Shown here: positions 1 to 6,384 of the stretch, one piece after another
How the letters are laid out: each line of letters opens with the position of its first letter
Position numbering within the stretch: the stretch's first letter is position 1
Assembly (NCBI GenBank): GCA_945827465.1
Contig: CALZOH010000082.1
Coordinates: 1-12,830 of the forward strand
Direction: 5' to 3'
Length of the DNA: 12,830 nt
Source: an uncultured Prevotellaceae bacterium
GTDB taxonomy: Bacteria > Bacteroidota > Bacteroidia > Bacteroidales > Bacteroidaceae
Notes under the pieces: generated by a model
Databases searched by the model: none
What the model saw: only the letters and a program-made list of their open reading frames with translations
Told to the model about the DNA's origin: nothing
Program-made: the position numbers and the translations under genes

Positions 1-18
1 GATTATAATCGAACAAGT

Positions 19-41
19 GTAGGGGCGTATCGCATACGCCC
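19..41 (-). repeat. Palindromic repeat, copy 1 (inverted orientation)
   Basis: GGGCGTAT at 23-30 and ATACGCCC at 34-41 form a perfect 8-bp stem with a 3-nt loop. The GTAG flank lies on the left, where the other copies carry CTAC on the right, so this copy is inverted relative to copies 2-4. It is REP-like, an intergenic extragenic palindrome. Confidence 0.85.
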
Positions 42-90
42 TTCACGGCAGGGAATTTGCATTCATTCGTCGAAATTAGTAACCATTTAC

Positions 91-145
91 CGGCTATTAA
101 CACCTCATTCGCGAACATGAGGGCGTATGCGATACGCCCCTACAC
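91..145 (+). repeat. Palindromic repeat, copy 2, in a longer direct repeat
   Basis: The palindrome arms are 121-128 and 132-139. The 43 bases at 103-145 recur exactly at 229-271, and weaker similarity extends left to 91 (matching 217). The flank reads CCTCATTCGCGAACATGA before the stem and CTACAC after it. The copies are spaced 126 bp apart. Confidence 0.85.
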
Positions 146-216
146 TTTTTCGCTAAAAAACAAACGAATTATCCCAAAACACATCCTCGAAAAATTTCCA
201 TTTAATCACACTGCAT

Positions 217-271
217 CGGCAATCAACCCCTCATTCGCGAACATGAGGGCGTATGCGATACGCCCCTACAC
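217..271 (+). repeat. Palindromic repeat, copy 3, in a longer direct repeat
   Basis: This is the second member of the direct pair with 91-145. Its palindrome arms are 247-254 and 258-265, and it has the same flanks as copy 2. The exact match is 43 bp (229-271). It ends 49 bp downstream of the mutY stop in the transcribed direction, so mutY transcripts could end in this structure. Confidence 0.85.
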
Positions 272-319
272 CTGCTCGATGAAATCCCGATATTTTGGGG
301 TGGAAACAATGAATGGAAA

Positions 320-1378
320 TTAATCGCTGAGGTACTTCTCTAACCGGATGAGTTGCGGAAATGCGTATTGGAACGCTTGCTCGCGCGTGGCGAAAAAATA
401 ATTTTCGGGGAGTGACAGTTTTTTTCCCTCGATGGCATCGCTCAGGTCGATACGATAGAAATCGGCGTGGATGATGCGGTGGGTGAGAATGTGTTTGTAG
501 TTGCTCTCCAACAGGTGGAGACGACTGCCGGATAGTTGTAAGAGGCCTTTCACCCAAAGGTCGGCTTCGGGACGCGTGGGGCCGTCGGTGGATGCGATGA
601 GGTAAGGCTCGTAGAGGCCCTGCCAGATGTTGCCCGCTCCTCGGCGATGGATGAGCAGGCGGCCGAAGTGGGTGATTAAAACGTAAGTGAAATAGAAATG
701 CTGTTGGGCCGTGCGTTTGCTTTTGACGGGAAATAGCTGCCAACTGTTGCTGCGGCCTGCCACGCAGTGGGGACGGAACGGACAGTCGTCGCACAGGGGC
801 GATGTGGGGGTGCATTGCAGCGAACCGAAGTCCATCAGTGCCTGATTGAAGTCGGCGGGGCGCTCCGGATCGAGCAGTTGTTGGGCCAACTCTTTGAAAT
901 GTCTCTTACCGGCCGTCGTGTCGATGGGAACCTCGATGCCGAAGATGCGCGAGAGCACGCGGTAGACATTCCCATCGACGGTAGCCACCTGCTGATGGTA
1001 GGCGAAGGAACAAATGGCTGCGGCGGTGTAGTCACCCACGCCTTTGAGGGCTCTCACTCCTTCGTAGGACATCGGAAAAGCGCCGGCCAGAGCAATTTCG
1101 CGAGCGGCGGCATGCAGATTACGTGCTCGCGAATAGTAACCCAAGCCTTCCCAGAGCTTCAGCACCTCGTCTTCGGCCGCTGCGGCCAAGGATTGCACGT
1201 CGGGGAAGCGCGTGAGGAATCGCTCATAGTAATCCAAACCCTGAGCGATGCGTGTTTGTTGCAAGATGATCTCGCTGATCCAAATGCGGTAAGGGTCGCA
1301 GATGTCGCGCCACGGCAATTCGCGCTTATGGAGCGAATACCAATGGAGCAGGAGCTTGCGAAAGATGCCTGATTGCAT
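320..1378 (-). CDS. mutY: MutY adenine DNA glycosylase
   Basis: A base-excision-repair glycosylase that removes adenine mispaired with 8-oxoguanine or guanine. At 352 residues it is full length. An HhH-GPD domain covers roughly residues 1-210. The predicted catalytic Glu36 lies in SEIILQQT, the HhH hairpin in LKGVGDYTA (111-119), and the catalytic Asp135 in VDGNVYRV. The 4Fe-4S cysteines are C189, C196, C199 and C205 (C-x6-C-x2-C-x5-C). A NUDIX-like 8-oxoG-recognition domain follows from about residue 228 (YFTYVLITHFGRLLIHRRG). I chose the ATG at 1376-1378 because the frame stays open further upstream only by running through the tRNA-Leu gene, and MutY homology starts right after this ATG. 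The gene begins 18 bp after the tRNA, so its mRNA probably initiates at the tRNA promoter. Confidence 0.97.
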   Translation of the reverse strand: MQSGIFRKLLLHWYSLHKRELPWRDICDPYRIWISEIILQQTRIAQGLDYYERFLTRFPDVQSLAAAAEDEVLKLWEGLGYYSRARNLHAAAREIALAGAFPMSYEGVRALKGVGDYTAAAICSFAYHQQVATVDGNVYRVLSRIFGIEVPIDTTAGKRHFKELAQQLLDPERPADFNQALMDFGSLQCTPTSPLCDDCPFRPHCVAGRSNSWQLFPVKSKRTAQQHFYFTYVLITHFGRLLIHRRGAGNIWQGLYEPYLIASTDGPTRPEADLWVKGLLQLSGSRLHLLESNYKHILTHRIIHADFYRIDLSDAIEGKKLSLPENYFFATREQAFQYAFPQLIRLEKYLSD

Positions 1379-1396
1379 AGAATGAGAGGGGGAATG

Positions 1397-1478
1397 TGCG
1401 CCTGACAGGACTCGAACCTGCACAATTCGCATTACCAGATCCTAAGTCTGGCGCGTCTACCAATTTCGCCACAGGCGC
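1397..1478 (-). tRNA. tRNA-Leu (anticodon UAG)
   Basis: The 82-nt gene folds as a tRNA. A 7-bp acceptor stem pairs GCGCCTG (1472-1478) with CAGGCGC (1398-1404), and the discriminator is A. The anticodon stem CCAGA/TCTGG encloses the loop CTTAGGA, giving anticodon UAG (reads CUN leucine codons). The T-loop TTCGAGT is present, and the variable arm is lengthened as in class II tRNAs. CCA is not encoded. An exact TAnnTTTG promoter element lies just upstream. Confidence 0.96.
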
Positions 1479-1488
1479 GTTGCGACTG

Positions 1489-1496
1489 CAAAAGTA
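1489..1496 (-). promoter_or_regulatory. Bacteroidetes -7 promoter element for tRNA-Leu/mutY
   Basis: Read on the minus strand, this is TACTTTTG, an exact match to the Bacteroidetes primary sigma -7 consensus TAnnTTTG. It lies 10 bp upstream of the mature tRNA 5' end. I see no clear TTTG -33 box at the 19-21 nt spacing, so the call rests on the -7 element and its position. Confidence 0.6.
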
Positions 1497-1555
1497 CAAT
1501 AAAAAGTTTGAAAGCCCTCACACAGGCGAGACTTTTCTGAGTTGGGCGTGGAAGA

Positions 1556-1594
1556 GCGCGAACTGCGGAAACGACAGTCTGCCGCAGTTCGCGC
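1556..1594. terminator. Perfect 13-bp GC-rich inverted repeat after the recombinase
   Basis: The arms 1556-1568 (GCGCGAACTGCGG) and 1582-1594 are perfect reverse complements around a 13-nt loop. The structure lies 41 bp beyond the recombinase stop and between it and tRNA-Leu. Neither side has a U-tract, so it is either a strong hairpin ending recombinase transcripts or a protein-binding site. Terminator is the default reading. Confidence 0.5.
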
Positions 1595-1635
1595 AGCCTT
1601 GTTGAACCGCAGAGCAATGACTGCGAGGCCGAAGA

Positions 1636-2661
1636 TTAGTACCTCAACAATCTGATGATGCGCTCATTGGCCCGTCGGATGGCATCGTTGTCGATAGTTT
1701 TGATGTAAATCTGGGTGGTTTGTTCCGAGTCGTGCCCCATTCCACGGCTGATCACTTCCATGGAGATGTTCAGATTGTGGGCAATGCTGGCCCAGGAGTG
1801 GCGGGCAACATACATTGTGAGCGGATGACGGAATCGAATGCGCTGGGCAACGGCTTTCAGGTAGCTGTTGAGGACACATTGGCGATAGCGAAACTGATTT
1901 CGGTTGTCAGGATTGTCGGTCGTGATGATGGGAAGCAGATAATCCTTGGTCATACCGGCATATTTTTCGACAATCTTCTTCAATGGTTCGCTCCAAAAGA
2001 CTTCCAACGTCTGGCCGGTCTTCTTTCGTCGGTAGGTAAGCATTCCGTTGCTGATGTTAGAGCGTCGCAAGTAGGCCATATCGATAAACGACATGCCGTT
2101 GGCGTAAAAACTGAACATAAAAAGGTCTCGGGCCCACTCCAGATGCTTCTCGCTGAACCGGTGACGTGCTAACTTTTTCATTTCATACAGATTCATGGCG
2201 CGTTTAACCGTTCGCGGAATGCTGGTATAGACATTTCTGAAAGGCAGGCGGTCTGTGGTGAGACCGCGAAGCACGGCACGGTTGTAGACGGCTCTCAGAA
2301 TGCGCATGTAGAAGGAAATCGAGTTGAGGCTCAGTTCGCGTTCCCTCAGGTAGTGTTCGTACTGCTCTATGATGAGGTTGCTGAGATCGGGAATAGCGAT
2401 GTCAGTGTCGTGGCGGAACTTCTTGAAACTGTTGAAGGTCGTGGTATAACACTCTTTGAGGCGAGTGCTTCGCGTTTTCTCCACATCATTGATAACACTT
2501 TCCATAAACTGGAAGAAATAGAGGTCAGGAGGACAGGCAGTACGCCTTTTCTGAACACTGGTTTCAAAGTTCTTCAGAAAATCATTGTAAGAAGAACATG
2601 AGATGTTGTCGATTTTGTTATTCATCATAAATACACTTAGATTGATTAAAGATAGATTCAT
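1636..2661 (-). CDS. Tyrosine recombinase/integrase, IntDOT-like subgroup
   Basis: A site-specific recombinase of 341 residues. An N-terminal SAM-like core-binding region covers about 45-150 and the catalytic domain about 158-335. Visible active-site elements are Lys213 or Lys214 in the beta-hairpin RRKKTGQ, Arg287 in YVARHSW, His310 in GMGHDS and the Tyr319 nucleophile in IYIKTID. The usual Arg I of the GLR motif corresponds to Ser191 in GMSFIDMAYL, and the His of HxxR to Tyr284. The Ser substitution parallels the one reported for the CTnDOT integrase. Conjugative-transposon and phase-variation recombinases of Bacteroidales share this style. ATGs at 2628 and 2625 are alternative starts. It sits between tRNA-Leu and the signalling cluster, so it could mobilise that cluster or act locally. 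The sequence does not decide which. Confidence 0.9.
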   Translation of the reverse strand: MNLSLINLSVFMMNNKIDNISCSSYNDFLKNFETSVQKRRTACPPDLYFFQFMESVINDVEKTRSTRLKECYTTTFNSFKKFRHDTDIAIPDLSNLIIEQYEHYLRERELSLNSISFYMRILRAVYNRAVLRGLTTDRLPFRNVYTSIPRTVKRAMNLYEMKKLARHRFSEKHLEWARDLFMFSFYANGMSFIDMAYLRRSNISNGMLTYRRKKTGQTLEVFWSEPLKKIVEKYAGMTKDYLLPIITTDNPDNRNQFRYRQCVLNSYLKAVAQRIRFRHPLTMYVARHSWASIAHNLNISMEVISRGMGHDSEQTTQIYIKTIDNDAIRRANERIIRLLRY

Positions 2662-2801
2662 TTGAAGAATAACGTGACCGAAAGGTTACAGAATCGTCCA
2701 CATTTTGATATAAAACTCATTGTGAGGCGTGAGACATCTTGCCCCGATGACGAAGGGATAATCATTCCCATTTAGTGCAATTCAGGAGAAAAGGGGTGGT
2801 T

Positions 2802-2832
2802 AATTCGCTTACATGAGAGCATATGCTAACGA
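2802..2832 (+). repeat. Degenerate copy of the palindromic repeat
   Basis: Aligned with copies 2 and 3, it keeps ATTCGC, ACATGAG and TATGC but has lost the strong stem. The remaining core AGCATATGCT is itself a 10-bp palindrome. It has the same orientation as copies 2-4. Confidence 0.5.
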
Positions 2833-2882
2833 TAGCTGAAGCGGCAATGGCAGTAGCATAGGCTATTTTCATTGCCTTATCC

Positions 2883-2914
2883 GCTCATTTCGGGCGTATG
2901 CGATACGCCCCTAC
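2883..2914 (+). repeat. Palindromic repeat, copy 4
   Basis: The arms 2892-2899 and 2903-2910 reproduce the GGGCGTAT-GCG-ATACGCCC stem with the CTAC flank on the right. The left flank CTCATT is retained, but the following CGCGAACATGA is missing, so this is a shortened variant of copies 2 and 3. Confidence 0.85.
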
Positions 2915-2985
2915 ATTTTACATGCTTAAATTGTTGTCATCTGGACAAAAAGTAGAATGAGGAACTGTTAAAGGATTATACGTAC

Positions 2986-3047
2986 TATTTCCCCCTATTC
3001 AATCATTGTGTCAGCAATAAGATGGAATGACGGAATAGGGGGAAATA
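2986..3047. repeat. Long inverted repeat (15 bp perfect, extended)
   Basis: Arms 2986-3000 and 3033-3047 pair perfectly over 15 bp around the core TTTCCCCCTATTC. After a 2-nt mismatch on each side the helix continues with TCATT (3003-3007) and AATGA (3026-3030). No U-tract follows on either strand. It could be a transcript-end structure of the kinase operon, a miniature-element remnant or a recombinase site. Confidence 0.6.
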
Positions 3048-3071
3048 TATTGTATCCTTTTCAGCGAAGTT

Positions 3072-3103
3072 TTGACTTTGAGCTTATAAAGCTACCAAGT
3101 CAA
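3072..3103 (-). terminator. Candidate 3' hairpin of the kinase operon
   Basis: TTGACTT (3072-3078) pairs with AAGTCAA (3097-3103), and an inner AGCTT/AAGCT stem (3081-3085 with 3089-3093) closes a 3-nt loop. It starts 13 bp beyond the STK-FISUMP stop codon. Stability is modest and no U-run follows, so its role as a terminator is uncertain. Confidence 0.4.
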
Positions 3104-3116
3104 TTATATTACAAGT

Positions 3117-4769
3117 TTATTCAGAGACGGGGCGAACGGAACGGCCAAAGTAGCAGTTCTTAAATTCTTCATGATGATTGGAGATGTTGAAGCTGAGGTA
3201 ATAAGCAGCATGTGTATTTAATATTATGGAACCCCAATAATTCCCATATGTTCCAATGTCATATAGCTTAGCCCCATAGTAACTTCCAGCAGCAGGGAGA
3301 AAAATAGAATTCCCGGTTGTTTTACTTGTAACAAGATATCCATTGTGACCACTCAGAGAAATCCAGTTCCAATTGCATTTGGTAACAATTTCACGCCATT
3401 CAGCAGTTGTTGGTAATCTCCAAGAACTTCCCCATTTGGCTTGTGCTACATCATATTTTAAATTACCAGCTATGTTGTTGACTTGTTGTACTCCATATTG
3501 AGAACTATCTATTTCGTCACCAATAGAACATTTTCCATATGCTTTACTATTATTTTTGGTATATTCTGCCTTGGTGCTTGTTTCGCCCCAAGCAAAATAA
3601 TCTCCATAATCTGATGGACTATTTGCACCCACATTGCATGTTGCCCATTTCACACTTAGGCCGAGGTCTACATATCCGTGTCCATTGATGGTGCTGGTTT
3701 CTTGAATGTCCTTTTCTGTTATTTGATGGTTAAACTTAATTCCTATTAGGCAGGAAACAGCTAATGCAGCTACAATGGCAGACAGAAATAGCCATTTCTT
3801 CTTTCTTGATTTAGGTTGAGGAGTTGGTTGGAGGGCATGTTTCGGTTGGGGATGGGGCTTAATTAGACCAGTATATTCTGTTTTTTCATCTTCTTGATGA
3901 CTATTGTTATTTCTAAAAGTATTTATCCATTCTTCAATTGTCTGTGGTCGATTCTTGCGCAGTAATTGCATGGCTGCGTTTACTGCCTGACGAGTGGAGG
4001 CAGATATGTTGGACGGCAAAGGTGTGAGTGTAGCCTCCTCCGCGTGTAAAACCGTTGAAGGTGGGGGAGTGATACCCGTTAGTAGTTTATAAAGTGTAGC
4101 GCCAAGAGCATAAATATCTGTGGCCGGACTAAAGGTGGTGAAACTTTGGTTGACTTGTTCCACTGGTGCGTATCCCTTTGTATTTACGCCAAGGAGGGTG
4201 GAAGTGTTTTCGCCTGTTTCTGTATCGTAATGCTTAGAGGCTCCGAAGTCTATGATCACGGCTTTGCCTTCCTTGTTGAGCATGATGTTGCCTGGCTTGA
4301 GGTCAAGATGCAGCCGGTTCAGACTGTGAACGTACTTCAAAGCCTCTGCCACTTGAAGTATATAACCCACTGCTTCTGCCTCGGGTAGTTTACCCCGTTG
4401 CTTTACAACCTCGTTGAGCGATTTTCCCTCAATAAATTCCATGGCATAGTAGGCCGTCCCATTCTCCTCAAAGATGTCGATCACTCGGACTATGCCCGGA
4501 TGTTTCATTTTGAAGAGGGCGCGTGCTTCTTCTGTAAACTTCTTTTTTAGCTTGTTCACAAGTGCAACCTTCGACTGTGTGGCTACCGTAATTTGTCCAG
4601 TTGCTTCATCACGATTACAGAAGTCGCTGACGAAAAACTCCTTTAATGCTATTCGTGCATCTAACTGTGTATGCCATGCCTCATAGGTGCATCCGAATCC
4701 TCCGGATGCGATGAAGCGAACAATTTTATATTTCCCACCTTGTAGAAACGTATTATTTCGCAGGTGCAT
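3117..4769 (-). CDS. Transmembrane Ser/Thr kinase with C-terminal FISUMP domain
   Basis: A 550-residue Hanks-type kinase. The glycine loop ASGGFGCTYE covers residues 21-30, with Lys43 in ALKEFF, a likely helix-C Glu80/81, the catalytic loop HLDLKPGN (154-161, HLD rather than HRD), DFG at 174-176 and GYAPVEQ in the activation segment. A Pro/Lys-rich linker (about 303-324) ends in SRKKK, followed by one membrane helix (about 325-344). The basic residues before it predict a cytosolic kinase and an outer C-terminus. Residues 361-550 form a FISUMP domain, inferred to be a surface or periplasmic sensor. The ATG overlaps the end of the PP2C gene by 17 bp, so translational coupling is likely. The FISUMP-coding part is clearly A+T-richer than the kinase part. 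Confidence 0.93.
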   Translation of the reverse strand: MHLRNNTFLQGGKYKIVRFIASGGFGCTYEAWHTQLDARIALKEFFVSDFCNRDEATGQITVATQSKVALVNKLKKKFTEEARALFKMKHPGIVRVIDIFEENGTAYYAMEFIEGKSLNEVVKQRGKLPEAEAVGYILQVAEALKYVHSLNRLHLDLKPGNIMLNKEGKAVIIDFGASKHYDTETGENTSTLLGVNTKGYAPVEQVNQSFTTFSPATDIYALGATLYKLLTGITPPPSTVLHAEEATLTPLPSNISASTRQAVNAAMQLLRKNRPQTIEEWINTFRNNNSHQEDEKTEYTGLIKPHPQPKHALQPTPQPKSRKKKWLFLSAIVAALAVSCLIGIKFNHQITEKDIQETSTINGHGYVDLGLSVKWATCNVGANSPSDYGDYFAWGETSTKAEYTKNNSKAYGKCSIGDEIDSSQYGVQQVNNIAGNLKYDVAQAKWGSSWRLPTTAEWREIVTKCNWNWISLSGHNGYLVTSKTTGNSIFLPAAGSYYGAKLYDIGTYGNYWGSIILNTHAAYYLSFNISNHHEEFKNCYFGRSVRPVSE

Positions 4770-5769
4770 GCAATGAGAATAGGTTGGTGAAGTATATAAC
4801 AGCTAACAGTAAGGCTGCAATGACGACGATCACACCTATAGTGAGTGCCAGATGATGGTTTGACTTTCTTTGTACCGGATTGGTGGATTGGTTCTGACAT
4901 CTTGGGCAGGTTGGAGCTGTTGGGACTTTTTCCTTTTCTTCGTCCGCAACGACCATGAGCGGTTCTGAAGTTGTGGGTTGAGTTGCTTCTTCCACGTCAA
5001 GAATGTGTACCACGATGGCGGAATGGTTGTCCTTATTGTTCTTGGTGACTTCAATTAAGGTCTCCTTTTTCTTTTCCTCAGGAATGGCAGCTGAGAAGAT
5101 GAAACGGAGGTTGTCGTCAGAAGTATTTTCGAGCATTCCGTCGGAGCAGAGATAGAAATAATCGCCGGGAAGGATGTCGGACGTGTGATAGATGTCTGCT
5201 TTTGAACGTCTCTCCATCTGGGGTTGCATGGCCCGTGTGATGACATTCTTTTGCTTGAAATTGGGGATGTCTTCCGGAGTAAGTTCTCCGACGTCCAACA
5301 GACTGTTGAGCAGGGAATGGTCTTTAGTGACATGCAATATTCGGGTGGTTTCGGCATCTTTGCCTGGGCGTATGTGATAAACTCTGCTGTCGCCGATGTG
5401 GGCAATGGTTGCTCCCTGCTGATGGAGTTTTAGGACGGTCATGGTGGTTCCCATTTTCTTGGCAGAACCTGTGTCACGAGCGTCAAGAGCGTCATAAGCC
5501 TGTTGAATGGCCTCTTTGAGTATGTCGTCAGTGAAGTCTGTCTCTGAAGTCTTCTCAAGAATGGCCTTTGACATGGCTTCGCAAACGGTGGCACTCGCTA
5601 CCTCTCCGAAATCGTGCCCGCCCATGCCGTCGCAAACAATGAAAAGGCGGTCGTCATTGCTTAACTGATTGTGGACAGGGAAGAGGCTGTCTTCTTGGTG
5701 AGGGTTGCCTTGGGCATCTTTACGTTGACCGTATTCCAAGATGCTAAAGCTGGTTAGTTTATATTTCAT
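4753..5769 (-). CDS. PP2C-family Ser/Thr phosphatase, tail-anchored
   Basis: A metal-dependent phosphatase (PPM/PP2C) of 338 residues, likely to reverse phosphorylation by the neighbouring kinases. Metal-site motifs are visible in order: ED at 26-27, DGMGG at 47-51, GTTMT at 107-111, IGDSRVY at 125-131, SDGM at 209-212 and DN at 247-248. All the expected acidic residues are present, so it should be active. After the catalytic domain (about 1-258) comes an acidic linker, a single CPRC knuckle (288-291) and a hydrophobic helix (about 307-328) near the C-terminus, which suggests membrane anchoring with the enzyme in the cytosol. The spacing is 11 bp from the FHA gene, with a 17-bp overlap onto the kinase. 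Only one phosphatase is present for the two kinases in the window. Confidence 0.95.
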   Translation of the reverse strand: MKYKLTSFSILEYGQRKDAQGNPHQEDSLFPVHNQLSNDDRLFIVCDGMGGHDFGEVASATVCEAMSKAILEKTSETDFTDDILKEAIQQAYDALDARDTGSAKKMGTTMTVLKLHQQGATIAHIGDSRVYHIRPGKDAETTRILHVTKDHSLLNSLLDVGELTPEDIPNFKQKNVITRAMQPQMERRSKADIYHTSDILPGDYFYLCSDGMLENTSDDNLRFIFSAAIPEEKKKETLIEVTKNNKDNHSAIVVHILDVEEATQPTTSEPLMVVADEEKEKVPTAPTCPRCQNQSTNPVQRKSNHHLALTIGVIVVIAALLLAVIYFTNLFSLHAPAK

Positions 5770-5780
5770 GACAAGAGGTG

Positions 5781-6368
5781 TTAGAAGTCAGTTTCATCTC
5801 CTTCAGGTATCTCAAATTTCAGATCTACATCTGGCAATCGCAGTACATCGCAATGATGCAACACAATGCAGTCGCCCGGCTCCAGTTGAGCGCTGTTGAT
5901 GTAGGTGGCATTACATTTGTCTTTAAACAGAGAGGCCTGGTGTACGTAACCTTTACCGGGTACTTTGACAACTTCTATCACCAAATGCATGCGGCTCATC
6001 CGTCGGCTTTCTCCTGTTTCGATCTGAATATTGGCTTCTGAGGCCGATGACTTGCGACCTATTACATTACGACCGGGTTGCAGAGAGTATTTTTTGCCGG
6101 TAGCGGTCACTATCAATCTGCCGATACAGAGATTCTCCATGGCATAATTTGTATTTTCTGTGTTGCCATGTTGATGATTTGAGCCACCATGTTTGTTCGG
6201 ATAATCGGTGCACTCTTCCGTTTTGGGTACAAACCTCTTGTATTGTGTAAAGGGGCGTGATTGTTTGCAGACGGGGCAAGTCACATTTTTATTTTCTAAT
6301 CCCGGTTGGTTTTTGATGGTAAGGATGGCTCCATCGCCGGGGCATTGTATCTGAATAAGATCGTTCAT
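5781..6368 (-). CDS. FHA-domain protein with N-terminal Cys knuckle
   Basis: A 195-residue predicted cytosolic phosphothreonine reader. The FHA domain occupies about residues 82-188, with the conserved Gly104-Arg105 in NVIGRK, Ser125-x-x-His128 in MSRMH and Asn158 in ATYIN. These are the residues that contact phosphopeptide in the family, so binding competence is likely. The N-terminus carries C9 and a CPVC knuckle (31-34), a possible incomplete zinc ribbon, followed by a polar His/Asn-rich linker (about 55-75). No signal peptide or membrane helix is present. It lies 16 bp after the caspase gene and 11 bp before PP2C, which places it in the same transcript as a phosphoprotein-binding adaptor. 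Confidence 0.9.
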   Translation of the reverse strand: MNDLIQIQCPGDGAILTIKNQPGLENKNVTCPVCKQSRPFTQYKRFVPKTEECTDYPNKHGGSNHQHGNTENTNYAMENLCIGRLIVTATGKKYSLQPGRNVIGRKSSASEANIQIETGESRRMSRMHLVIEVVKVPGKGYVHQASLFKDKCNATYINSAQLEPGDCIVLHHCDVLRLPDVDLKFEIPEGDETDF

Positions 6369-6384
6369 AAGAATTGAGTTGTTG

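Larger units (their letters stand above)
1..319. other. Gene-free region downstream of mutY
   Basis: No credible gene lies here. The open frame on the plus strand covers repeat copies and is not coding-like. The region holds three copies of a GGGCGTAT-GCG-ATACGCCC palindrome, two of them inside a longer imperfect direct repeat. The rest is A+T-rich and featureless by eye. No U-tract terminator is obvious after the mutY stop at 320-322. Confidence 0.7.
2662..3116. other. Gene-free gap between recombinase and kinase
   Basis: No convincing gene lies in these 455 bp. The gap holds a degenerate (2802-2832) and an intact (2883-2914) palindromic repeat, a 7-bp hairpin at 2843-2876 (GGCAATG/CATTGCC) with a nested TAGC/GCTA stem, a long imperfect hairpin at 2986-3047, and a hairpin at 3072-3103 just after the kinase stop. 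I found no convincing recombinase promoter in it. Confidence 0.7.

Noticed and set aside
91..271. Closely spaced exact direct repeats suggesting a CRISPR array
   Set aside because: Only two full units, spaced 126 bp, each containing a hairpin also found singly elsewhere and inverted. No regular spacers and no cas genes.
1397..1478. tRNA-Leu 3' end as attachment site of the recombinase element
   Set aside because: The recombinase lies on the 5' side of the tRNA, and I found no second copy of the tRNA 3' sequence on the far side of the locus within the window.
767..2172. Plus-strand open frames opposite mutY (767-1372) and the recombinase (1720-2172)
   Set aside because: They are antisense shadows of well-supported genes, with no recognisable domain and unnatural composition.
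3117..3690. Diversity-generating retroelement target, since FISUMP-type domains can be DGR variable proteins
   Set aside because: No reverse transcriptase, no template repeat and no adenine-specific variation pattern between the two FISUMP copies in the window.
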